From an uncultured Eubacteriales bacterium (GTDB taxonomy: Bacteria > Bacillota > Clostridia > Christensenellales > CAG-138), in contig CADAZC010000005.1 of assembly GCA_902792295.1 (NCBI GenBank), forward strand, positions 1-33,024: 33,024 bases of DNA, written 5' to 3'. The notes beneath the pieces are model-generated. The model saw only the letters and a list, made by a program, of their open reading frames with translations. It ran no database searches and was not told the origin of the DNA. Within the stretch, counting starts at the first letter, position 1, and each line of letters opens with the position of its first letter. The translations under genes and the position numbers were made by a program. Below are positions 22,988 through 29,821 of the stretch, one piece after another.

Positions 22988-24112
22988 TTAGGAGAGCTTC
23001 CGGATCGCATCGACGGCGGCGTCGATCTCGTCGAACGCGGTCGCAGGCGAAAAGCTGAACCGCACCGTACCCTTCGGAAATGTGCCGAACGCACGGTGCG
23101 CATCCGGCGCGCAATGCAGTCCGCAGCGCGTGAGGATCCCGTATTCGGTTTCCAGCAGATACGATATCTCTCCGTTGTCCCGCCGCAGAAAATCTAGCGA
23201 ATATACGCCCACGCGGCGATTCATGTCATCCGAGCCGAGAAGGCGGATCGAGGAGATATCCCGGATGCCGCTTTGAAAACGGTTCATCAACGCAAGCTCA
23301 TGCGCGCGCCGTTCCGGGAAATCCGCAGAAGTCAATGCGGCTTTCAGGCCGATGATGCCGGGAAGATTCAGCGTTCCGGCCTCCAGCCGGTCCGGATAAA
23401 ACGGCGGAATTTCCGCACTGTCCGACATCGATCCGGTCCCGCCGGAGAGCAGAGGTTCGAGCCGGTCCGCAAATCCGGGTTCAAGGCAGAGCACGCCCAA
23501 TCCCTGCGCGGCAAGCAGTCCCTTATGCGCGGGCATGCAGAGCGCGTCCGCACCGATTTCCCGCATCGAGAACGGAAAATGTCCCGCCGCCTGCGCCGCG
23601 TCGACGCAGAAGGGAACGGAGGCGGCTTTGAGCCGCTCAGAAAGCGCTCTGACCGGCTGAATCATGCCGCTGACGTTGGACGCGAACGTATGGACGCAAA
23701 GCTTAATCGATTTGAGATCATCCGGCAGTTTCGAAAGATCCGAAACGCCGTCCTCCGACGCAGGGATCCGGACGATCTCCGCACCGATCTGTACCAGCGG
23801 ACGAATCACCGAGTTGTGTTCAAAGGACGAAACGAGAACGCGATCGCCTTTTTTCACAAGCCCTTTTATCACGATATTCAGCGAAGCGGTCATGCCGCCT
23901 GTAAAAACTACGTATTTCGCGTCCGGACAGCCGAACAGTTCGCCGATGCGTTCGCGCGTTTCGATCACCGAAAGCCCCGCTTCCTGCGCTTTCAGATAGC
24001 TGCCGCGTCCGATGTTGGCACACGTTTCGTCAAGAAAGCGCTTGATCGCGTCGGAAACGCCCGCCGCCTTAGGAAAGCTTGTCGCCGCATTGTCCATATA
24101 AATCGTTTTCAT
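22988..24112 (-). CDS. Cysteine desulfurase-like PLP enzyme of the selenium (EF2568) type
   Basis: The 374-residue protein is a class V aminotransferase-fold enzyme. It has MDNAATSFPK at the start, SFEHNS (His99), DAAQAAG (Asp171) and the PLP lysine Lys197 in PAHKGLL. Near the C-terminus RCGLHCAPDAH carries Cys330 and Cys334, one of which could be the persulfide or perselenide-forming Cys. This subfamily is known from clusters of selenium-dependent molybdenum hydroxylases and is expected to mobilise sulfur or selenium; its substrate here is unproven. A longer frame reaches 24196, but the ATG at 24112 gives the family start and has GAGGA upstream, while the extension would run through the promoter. 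It is divergent from yedE. Confidence 0.9.
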   Translation of the reverse strand: MKTIYMDNAATSFPKAAGVSDAIKRFLDETCANIGRGSYLKAQEAGLSVIETRERIGELFGCPDAKYVVFTGGMTASLNIVIKGLVKKGDRVLVSSFEHNSVIRPLVQIGAEIVRIPASEDGVSDLSKLPDDLKSIKLCVHTFASNVSGMIQPVRALSERLKAASVPFCVDAAQAAGHFPFSMREIGADALCMPAHKGLLAAQGLGVLCLEPGFADRLEPLLSGGTGSMSDSAEIPPFYPDRLEAGTLNLPGIIGLKAALTSADFPERRAHELALMNRFQSGIRDISSIRLLGSDDMNRRVGVYSLDFLRRDNGEISYLLETEYGILTRCGLHCAPDAHRAFGTFPKGTVRFSFSPATAFDEIDAAVDAIRKLS

Positions 24113-24130
24113 CAATCTCGTTATCCTCGC

Positions 24131-24159
24131 TTGCAAATAACGCTCATATATGTTATTAT
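24131..24159 (+). promoter_or_regulatory. Promoter of yedE
   Basis: TTGCAA (24131-24136), 17 bases, TATTAT (24154-24159). Its -10 box lies on the same bases as the -10 of the divergent desulfurase promoter. Confidence 0.7.
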
Positions 24160-24183
24160 ACCAGCAGATCGTTATTCGTGCAA
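24155..24183 (-). promoter_or_regulatory. Promoter of the cysteine desulfurase-like gene
   Basis: On the minus strand TTGCAC (24178-24183), 17 bases, and perfect TATAAT (24155-24160). It is offset by one base from the yedE -10, so both promoters cannot be occupied at once. Confidence 0.78.
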
Positions 24184-24211
24184 GTGAATAACGCAATCAG
24201 GAGGAGGCAAT

Positions 24212-25294
24212 ATGGAAAAAAAGCAAAAAGGATTTGCGGGCTTTGTCAAAAGAAACTGGCTCGTCATTTTGACCGGTCTGATCGTCGGCGCGGCAGCCGT
24301 CGTTCTGACTGCGCTCGGCAACCCGAAGAACATGGGATTCTGCATTGCGTGTTTCGAACGGGATATCGCAGGCGCATTAAAGTTCCATTCCGCGGGTGTC
24401 GTGCAGTATTTCCGCCCGGAGATCGTCGGTCTTGTTCTCGGCGCAATGATTATGTCGATGATCAAGAAAGAATGGAAGCCGCAGGGCGGGTCCTCGCCGA
24501 TCACGCGTTTTGTGCTCGGCATGCTCGTCATGATCGGCGCTCTGGTCTTTCTGGGCTGTCCGCTTCGCATGGTCATCCGCATCGGCGGCGGCGATGTGAA
24601 CGCGCTGATCGGCCTTCTCGGCTTTATTGTCGGCATCGTGATCGGCACGTTCCCGCTCCGTTTCGGCTTTACGCTGAACCGTGCGTATAAGCAGAACAAA
24701 GCGGAAGGGCTTGTGTTCCCGATCCTTCTTGTCGTCCTGTTCATTCTTTCGCTGATCCCCGATTTGTTCGCAAAGAGCACGGAGGGTCCCGGAAGCATGC
24801 GCGCGCCCTGGTACGCGGCGCTTCTGATCGCGCTTGTCGTCGGCGCGCTTTGCCAGCGCTCGCGCCTTTGCATGGCGGGCGGCGTGCGTGACGTCGTGAT
24901 GTTCAAAGACTTCCATCTGGTTTACGGATTCCTGGCAATCATCGTCGCCGTTCTCGTCGGCAACCTGATCACGCACAATTTCAGGTTCGGTCTCGCCGAT
25001 CAGCCGATCGCACACACGGACGGCATCTTCAATTTCCTCGGTATGGTGCTTGTCGGATGGGGCAGCGTCCTGCTCGGCGGCTGTCCGCTGCGTCAGCTCA
25101 TTCTGGCGGGCGAAGGCAACAGCGATTCCGCGGTCACGGTCTTCGGATTCATCGCAGGCGCAGCCGTTTCGCACAACTTCGGTCTTGCTTCCAGCGCGAA
25201 AGGGATCGGCGCCGGTCCGGTGCTCTGGGTTTTGATCGCAGGGTTTGTGATCCTTGCCGCACTGTCTGTTTTCAACACAAAAAGGAGGGCGTAA
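24212..25294 (+). CDS. yedE: YedE-type putative selenium transporter
   Basis: The 360-residue integral membrane protein belongs to the YeeE/YedE family, which transports sulfur species; the YedE branch is linked by genomic context to selenium use. It has about nine or more hydrophobic segments and conserved Cys motifs expected to handle the chalcogen: GFCIACFERD (Cys44, Cys47), LGCPLRM (Cys116), CQRSRLCMAGG (Cys214, Cys220) and a second GGCPLRQ near residue 290. The ribosome site AGGAGGAGG is strong. It is followed two bases later by the yedF-like gene, forming yedE-yedF-DUF3343. Transport of a selenium compound is inference from family and context. Confidence 0.93.
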   Translation: MEKKQKGFAGFVKRNWLVILTGLIVGAAAVVLTALGNPKNMGFCIACFERDIAGALKFHSAGVVQYFRPEIVGLVLGAMIMSMIKKEWKPQGGSSPITRFVLGMLVMIGALVFLGCPLRMVIRIGGGDVNALIGLLGFIVGIVIGTFPLRFGFTLNRAYKQNKAEGLVFPILLVVLFILSLIPDLFAKSTEGPGSMRAPWYAALLIALVVGALCQRSRLCMAGGVRDVVMFKDFHLVYGFLAIIVAVLVGNLITHNFRFGLADQPIAHTDGIFNFLGMVLVGWGSVLLGGCPLRQLILAGEGNSDSAVTVFGFIAGAAVSHNFGLASSAKGIGAGPVLWVLIAGFVILAALSVFNTKRRA

Positions 25295-25296
25295 TC

Positions 25297-25500
25297 ATGA
25301 TCGATGCAAGAGGATTGAGCTGTCCGATGCCCGTTCTCGCGGTGCAGCGTGAAGTCAAGAAGAATCAGCCGGATACGATCGAGGTCCTTGTCGACAACAT
25401 GACCGCGGTCGGCAATATCACCCGGTTCGCTGCGTCGCAGCACTATACCGTCAAGGTAGAAGAGACCGACGGCGAATACCGCATGACGTTATCGAAATGA
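25297..25500 (+). CDS. yedF: TusA-domain selenium metabolism protein, short YedF form
   Basis: The 67-residue protein (MIDARGLSCPMPVL at the start) is a complete TusA/SirA fold with the conserved Cys in GLSCPMP at residue 9, the residue that carries sulfur as a persulfide in TusA and could carry selenium here. AAAGGAGGG precedes the ATG at 25297, two bases after the yedE stop. Usual YedF proteins are about three times longer and have a second DsrE-like domain; that domain is missing here. The gene ends at a TGA that overlaps the next ATG (ATGA), so it is coupled to the DUF3343 gene. Confidence 0.9.
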   Translation: MIDARGLSCPMPVLAVQREVKKNQPDTIEVLVDNMTAVGNITRFAASQHYTVKVEETDGEYRMTLSK

Positions 25501-25733
25501 ACTTCATCGCAACGTTTTACACGCACGCGTCGGCGCTGCTGTCGAATCGCGCGCTGCAGAAGAAAGGCGTTTTGTCGAAGCTCGGACCGGTTCCGCGCGC
25601 GCTGTCATCGAGCTGCGGGACATGCGTGATGTATTCCGCCGACGATCCGCATCTGAACGATATGGACCGCGACGTCGAAGCCGTGTATTCGGTTTCCGAT
25701 ACCGGATATACGGTACTGATGAAGAACGAATAA
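25497..25733 (+). CDS. DUF3343 protein, putative Se/S carrier
   Basis: The 78-residue protein matches the small DUF3343 type often found next to yedE/yedF. It has a hydrophobic first strand (NFIATFYTHASALLSNRAL), then PRALSSSCGTCVMY with a CGTC pair (Cys40, Cys43) well placed to bind a chalcogen or metal, and an acidic tail. Function is unknown; a carrier role is suggested by the neighbours and by the CxxC. Its start overlaps the TusA-like gene by 4 bases and a strong terminator follows. Confidence 0.85.
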   Translation: MNFIATFYTHASALLSNRALQKKGVLSKLGPVPRALSSSCGTCVMYSADDPHLNDMDRDVEAVYSVSDTGYTVLMKNE

Positions 25734-25740
25734 CACGAAG

Positions 25741-25771
25741 GGGGAGAAGCAAGGTCGCTTCTCCCCTTTTT
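25741..25771 (+). terminator. Terminator of the yedE operon
   Basis: A 10-bp stem GGGGAGAAGC/GCTTCTCCCC (25741-25750 with 25757-25766) is followed by five T. It lies 7 bases after the DUF3343 stop. Confidence 0.92.
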
Positions 25772-25788
25772 GTGCATACAATGAAATA

Positions 25789-25817
25789 TTGCAAGAATCG
25801 AAAAACCGTGGTAAGAT
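25789..25817 (+). promoter_or_regulatory. Promoter of murI
   Basis: TTGCAA (25789-25794), 17 bases, TAAGAT (25812-25817), about 25 bases before the murI start. Confidence 0.7.
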
Positions 25818-25842
25818 ATAAAAAAAGTTTCAGAGAGGTTCT

Positions 25843-26643
25843 ATGTCCACATTCAGCAGAATCGGCGTATTTGACAGCGGTCTCGGCGGTCTGACCGTCC
25901 TGAACGCGATCTGCGCCGCAAACAAGGGCTTGTCAATCGTGTATTTCGGCGATACGGCGCGCGTTCCGTACGGTTCCCGTACCCCCGAAACGATCATCCG
26001 ATACGCGGAGCAGGACGTCAGATTCCTGCTTTCCAAAGGCGTGGAGGCAATCGTCGTTGCCTGCGGCACGGTCAGCGCAATCGCGCTGGAAGAGCTGCGA
26101 AAGGAGTTTTCGATTCCGATCATCGGCGTCATCGAGCCCGCATGCGACGCCGCAGCGAAGGTCACAAAAAGCAAGCATATCTGTGTGATCGGCACGCAGG
26201 CGACCGTACACAGCCACGCGTATTCGGATTATATCAACCGTCAGTACCCCGATATGACCGTCTCCGGCATCGGCTGTCCGCTGTTTGTTCCGCTGATCGA
26301 GAACGGCTTCCGGGAGGACGATCCGATCACGAAGATGACGGTTGAGCGGTATCTTTCCCCGATCCGCAACACGGATATCGACACGCTGATCCTCGGCTGT
26401 ACGCATTATCCGTTCCTGTCCGGGATCATTCATGAAACGCTGCCGGACGTCAGATTGATCGACATCGGCGTTGCACTTTCGGAGGTCGTCGGAAGGACGC
26501 TGACGCTTCCGCACAACATATCCGACAACTTCGTGGAATACTGCTTCAGCGACCGCGAAACCGGGTTCAAGCGGTTCGACGCGGAGCACCTCAAAGACCT
26601 GCCGAACGGTCCGATCAAGTCCATCAACATCGAATCTTTCTGA
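25843..26643 (+). CDS. murI: Glutamate racemase with an altered first catalytic motif
   Basis: MurI makes D-glutamate for peptidoglycan by a two-cysteine mechanism. The 266-residue protein has FDSGLGGLTVL (Asp11), YFGDTARVPYG, the first catalytic Cys74 in VVACGTVSA, and the second Cys186 with His188 in LGCTHYPFL. The usual first motif is ACNTA/S; here Gly75 replaces the conserved Asn, which normally contacts the substrate. All other signature residues are present, so I expect an active racemase, but the substitution is worth noting. It has its own promoter and is followed by a strong hairpin and spoIIID. Confidence 0.92.
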   Translation: MSTFSRIGVFDSGLGGLTVLNAICAANKGLSIVYFGDTARVPYGSRTPETIIRYAEQDVRFLLSKGVEAIVVACGTVSAIALEELRKEFSIPIIGVIEPACDAAAKVTKSKHICVIGTQATVHSHAYSDYINRQYPDMTVSGIGCPLFVPLIENGFREDDPITKMTVERYLSPIRNTDIDTLILGCTHYPFLSGIIHETLPDVRLIDIGVALSEVVGRTLTLPHNISDNFVEYCFSDRETGFKRFDAEHLKDLPNGPIKSINIESF

Positions 26644-26657
26644 CATAGAAGACACAT

Positions 26658-26692
26658 ACCCTCATATGCTTTACCAACAAGCATATGGGGGT
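26658..26692 (+). promoter_or_regulatory. Strong hairpin after murI that includes the spoIIID ribosome site
   Basis: A 14-bp stem with one G-T pair (26658-26671 with 26679-26692, loop of 7) follows murI by 14 bases. No T run follows (GTATTTCATT), so termination is doubtful. The GGGGGT of the right arm is the only ribosome site for the TTG start at 26699 and would be hidden in read-through RNA. Confidence 0.65.
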
Positions 26693-26698
26693 ATTTCA

Positions 26699-26977
26699 TT
26701 GAACTGGTATGAAATTCGCATCTGCGAGGAAGCGTCGTATATCGTAGAGCACAAGGCAACCGTGCGGGAAGCCGCAAAAGCGCTCTGCATCGGGAAAAGT
26801 ACCGTCCATAAGGACGTAACAGAACGGCTGAAAACAATCAATCCCGGGCTTTACGGCATGGTTCGCAGCGTCCTGAACGTGAACAAGGCGGAACGGCATA
26901 TCCGCGGCGGAAAGGCAACGCACGACAAGTATGCGATCCTGCGTCAATGCGCCGGGGACGTAACGGCAGACAGATAG
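26699..26977 (+). CDS. spoIIID: Sporulation transcriptional regulator SpoIIID
   Basis: SpoIIID is the mother-cell DNA-binding protein that reshapes the sigma-E regulon during endospore formation. The 92-residue product aligns by eye with B. subtilis SpoIIID: YIVEHKATVREAAKALCIGKSTVHKDVTERL (shown here as one motif range, residues 14-44) contains the helix-turn-helix, and VNKAERHIRGGKATHDKY matches the C-terminal half. An ATG at 26666 would add 11 odd residues encoded inside a hairpin. A TTG at 26699, 6 bases after GGGGGT, gives MNWYEIRICEEAS, matching the known N-terminus, so I prefer it. The 3' end overlaps the convergent comF gene by 34 bases. Confidence 0.9.
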   Translation: MNWYEIRICEEASYIVEHKATVREAAKALCIGKSTVHKDVTERLKTINPGLYGMVRSVLNVNKAERHIRGGKATHDKYAILRQCAGDVTADR

Positions 26978-27603
26978 ACCTTCGCCGCGCCCGCCTGTTT
27001 CAGGGTTTTGGCACATTCGTACGCCGTCGCGCCGGTCGTGAAAACATCGTCCACCAGAACGATACGCAGCCCTTTGACAAGCGGATCGGCGGAAAACGAT
27101 CCGCGCATGTTTCTGCGTCGTTCGGCCGGATCCGTAATCTTTTTCTGTTCAAAACCGAGCTTTGTCTTGCGCAGCAATTTTGCGGAATAGGGAATGTTCA
27201 CCGCATTTGAAAGATACGCGGCAAGAAGCTCCGTGTGGTTGTATCCTCTGATCCATTTCCGGAAAGGATGCATGGGAACGGGAACGAGAATGTCCGCATG
27301 CCATTCCTCCGGTACGGACAAAAACTGTGTAAAGAAGCGGGCGTATTCCCGTTGTTCATGCTTCTTGAACCGGATGATCGCGGCGGAAATCTCCTCGCTG
27401 TACTGCAGACCGACGGACAGTCCGTCAAGCGGTGCAAGATACGTCGGTTCCGGGCAGTATTTCAGCTTTGCGCGGCAGGCGTCGCACAGCCCGTCTTCGC
27501 CGATCAAATCCTCCTCATCGCAAAGAAAGCATTGATACGGACCGGGCAGCAGCGCATCGGTCAGAAATGCGATATCCTGTTGTTTACGATCCGATTTCCG
27601 CAT
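26944..27603 (-). CDS. comF: ComF family phosphoribosyltransferase-like protein
   Basis: ComF proteins act in DNA uptake or related recombination in competent bacteria and are widely kept in Bacillota. The 219-residue protein has an N-terminal zinc ribbon (Cys25, Cys28, Cys40, Cys43) and a type I phosphoribosyltransferase fold with the PRPP loop VLVDDVFTTGAT at residues 182-193. HPFRKWIRGYNHTELLA (the RGYN region) is also typical. It overlaps the recD2 end by 20 bases and lacks a clear ribosome site of its own, so translation is probably coupled to recD2. Pairing with a DNA helicase supports a role in single-stranded DNA handling. Confidence 0.92.
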   Translation of the reverse strand: MRKSDRKQQDIAFLTDALLPGPYQCFLCDEEDLIGEDGLCDACRAKLKYCPEPTYLAPLDGLSVGLQYSEEISAAIIRFKKHEQREYARFFTQFLSVPEEWHADILVPVPMHPFRKWIRGYNHTELLAAYLSNAVNIPYSAKLLRKTKLGFEQKKITDPAERRRNMRGSFSADPLVKGLRIVLVDDVFTTGATAYECAKTLKQAGAAKVYLSAVTSPAH

Positions 27604-29785
27604 ATGCAGTCAACCGTTCCTTCAATCCGGTGTTCCGAACGCTTCGGTACGCGTTCCTGACCATCCGCGCAAGCGTTTCGCTTCTGCCGATGCCGTATAC
27701 CATCCGCTTTGCCCTTGTCACAGCCGTATAGAGCAGGTTCCTTGTCAGCAGCGGCACGGGACCGCCGGCAAGTGGGAGCAGCACCGTCTGAAACTCGGAG
27801 CCCTGGCTTTTGTGTATCGTGATGCAGTAGGCAAGGTCGATCTCTTCAAGCTGTGCAAACGCGTATTCTGCGACACGTCCGTCATCGAACGCGATCACGG
27901 CAATCTTTTCGTGCGGATCAAGGCGCAGAATCGTTCCGAGATCGCCGTTATATACGCCGGTCCCTTCTTCGAACTGTCCGAAGCGGAGCGTTTTTCGCCA
28001 TTCGACCTTATAATTGTTGCGAATCTGCATGATCTTGTCGCCTTCGCGCAGAAGCATGCTTCCGACGGTATGCTCGGCCTTTTCCGGCGCAGCCGGGTTT
28101 AAGACGTCCTGCAAAAGCCGGTTCAGTTCAATGACGCCGAGCGGACCGGTTTTCATCGGCACGAGAACCTGAATGTCCATCAGCGGATCGCTTGTGCCGA
28201 GGCGCGACGTTTCGCGGCGGATCAGCTCGACAAGGCGCGCGCGGATCCGGTCGGTATTCGGGATCTCCTCAAACAGAAAATCGGAATCGTGATCGACGAG
28301 CAGCGGCATCCTGCCGTTGTTGATCAGATGCGCGTTGCGGACAATGTTCGACCGCTGCGCCTGCCGGAAGATCTCCGTCAGCCGGAAGTACGGCAGCACT
28401 TCGGATGCAAGCGCGTCGGAAAAAACGTTGCCGCAGCCGACGGGCGGAAGCTGGTCGCGATCGCCGACAAGGACAAGGCGCGTTCCCTTCGGGATCGCCT
28501 GTAAAAGCGCATACATCAGCGGCGCGTCGACCATGGACATTTCGTCGACGATCACCATATCGGCGATCAGCGGATTGTCGCGATTGCGTTGGAATCCTTC
28601 GCCTGGCACAAACTCGAGCAGGCGATGGATCGTTCTCGCTTCGTTTCCGGTCGCTTCTGTCATTCGCTTCGCCGCGCGTCCGGTCGGCGCTGCGAGTTCA
28701 ACCGCGTAGCCGCTCTCCTGCATGGCGTCGATGATGCAGCGAATGATGGTTGTTTTTCCGGTTCCGGGACCGCCGGTTATGATGGATACACCGTTCGTCA
28801 GCGCCAGAAGAACCGCTTTTTGCTGTTCCTCGGACAATTCCATATGAACCTGCTTCTGCCAGCGGTTCAGATCCCAGATTTCATACATCGGGGGAACGTT
28901 CAGCTGTAAAAGCTTCTTTGCAATATAGTCCTCGTATTTGTGCAGATAGGGGAGATAGACCGCGTTGACGCCGTTGACCTCGCATTGAACGAGATCGCTG
29001 CCCGTCACCATCCAGTCGACCGTTTCTTCGATTCGTTCGGCAGCCGTGCCGAGCAGTCCCGCCGCGCGCTCGAGCAGCACGGTGTATTCCAGATACATAT
29101 CGCCGTGTTCGTCCCGCGCCTGCTGCAGGCAATAACGGATCCCCGCCATCAGCCGCGCAAGCGAATCCTGTTCGAATCCCGCCACATGCGTTGCGATCCG
29201 GTCGGCGGTCAGAAAGCCGATTCCGTCGATGTCGTCGATCAGCTGATACGGATTCTCCTGCACCTTCGCAAGACACAGTTCTCCGTACGTCTGCATCATC
29301 TTGTACGCCTGTCCGACGGTCACGCCGTACGGCTCCAAGCTTAACAGCACATCCCGCAGCAGTTTCTTCTCACGGAAGGAATCCGAGATCATCTTCGCCT
29401 TCTTTGCGCCGATGCCCGGAACCTCAACGAGGCGTTCCGGCTCCTTTTCAAGCACCTCAAGCGTATCCATGCCGAAGGTCGAAACAATCGCCCGCGCCAT
29501 TGCGGGTCCGACGCCGCGAACGACGCCGCTCTCCAGATACTTGATGATTGCGCTGTTGCTCGAAGGCGCTTTGCGCTCATAGGATTCCACCTTGAACTGC
29601 GTACCGAAGCGCGGATGATACGTCTCTTCTCCGATCAGCGTGACGGTGTCGCCGACATTGATCAGCGGAAGCATGCCGACGCAGGTCGTGACCGTTTTTT
29701 CGTCGTCGGAAAGAAGCGACAGAACGGTGTACCCGTTCGCCGCATTCCGAAAGATCACAGATTGTACGCTGCCGGTCAGTTCCAT
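27584..29785 (-). CDS. recD2: RecD2-type ATP-dependent 5'-3' DNA helicase
   Basis: RecD2 is a superfamily 1B helicase acting in DNA repair and replication-fork maintenance without RecBC. The 733-residue protein has an N-terminal OB-like and helix-hairpin-helix region (GVGPAMARAI, VPGIGAKKA). Walker A is GGPGTGKTT (residues 338-346), followed by APTGRAAKRM, the Walker B motif VIVDEMSMVD (410-419), VGDRDQLPPVG and a C-terminal motif VI region with CITIHKSQGSEF and LLYTAVTRAKR. A longer frame begins at 29815, but the ATG at 29785 has GGAGG (29795-29799) 9 bases upstream and the family start MELTGSVQSV. That GGAGG lies inside the terminator of glyQS. Confidence 0.95.
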   Translation of the reverse strand: MELTGSVQSVIFRNAANGYTVLSLLSDDEKTVTTCVGMLPLINVGDTVTLIGEETYHPRFGTQFKVESYERKAPSSNSAIIKYLESGVVRGVGPAMARAIVSTFGMDTLEVLEKEPERLVEVPGIGAKKAKMISDSFREKKLLRDVLLSLEPYGVTVGQAYKMMQTYGELCLAKVQENPYQLIDDIDGIGFLTADRIATHVAGFEQDSLARLMAGIRYCLQQARDEHGDMYLEYTVLLERAAGLLGTAAERIEETVDWMVTGSDLVQCEVNGVNAVYLPYLHKYEDYIAKKLLQLNVPPMYEIWDLNRWQKQVHMELSEEQQKAVLLALTNGVSIITGGPGTGKTTIIRCIIDAMQESGYAVELAAPTGRAAKRMTEATGNEARTIHRLLEFVPGEGFQRNRDNPLIADMVIVDEMSMVDAPLMYALLQAIPKGTRLVLVGDRDQLPPVGCGNVFSDALASEVLPYFRLTEIFRQAQRSNIVRNAHLINNGRMPLLVDHDSDFLFEEIPNTDRIRARLVELIRRETSRLGTSDPLMDIQVLVPMKTGPLGVIELNRLLQDVLNPAAPEKAEHTVGSMLLREGDKIMQIRNNYKVEWRKTLRFGQFEEGTGVYNGDLGTILRLDPHEKIAVIAFDDGRVAEYAFAQLEEIDLAYCITIHKSQGSEFQTVLLPLAGGPVPLLTRNLLYTAVTRAKRMVYGIGRSETLARMVRNAYRSVRNTGLKERLTAYAEIGS

Positions 29786-29788
29786 TGC

Positions 29789-29812
29789 AAAAAACCTCCG
29801 GCATACCGGAGG
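29789..29812 (-). terminator. Terminator of glyQS, overlapping the recD2 ribosome site
   Basis: A perfect 7-bp stem CCTCCGG/CCGGAGG (29806-29812 with 29795-29801, loop of 4) is followed on the minus strand by six T. The 3' arm is the recD2 Shine-Dalgarno. Confidence 0.9.
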
Positions 29813-29821
29813 CAAGGTTTG

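Larger units (their letters stand above)
24119..24193. repeat. Five GTTAT/ATAAC elements around the selenium-locus promoters
   Basis: Copies are CGTTATC (24119-24125), AATAACG (24136-24142), GTTATT (24152-24157), CGTTATTC (24170-24177) and GAATAACG (24186-24193). The last two form a perfect inverted repeat with 8-bp arms and an 8-bp spacer. They flank or overlap both -35 boxes and the shared -10, the layout of operator sites. Confidence 0.5.

Noticed and set aside
25498..25500. TGA at the end of the short yedF read as selenocysteine
   Set aside because: The codons after the TGA in that frame give a low-complexity Arg/Ser/Cys sequence, while the overlapping ATG opens a recognisable DUF3343 protein.
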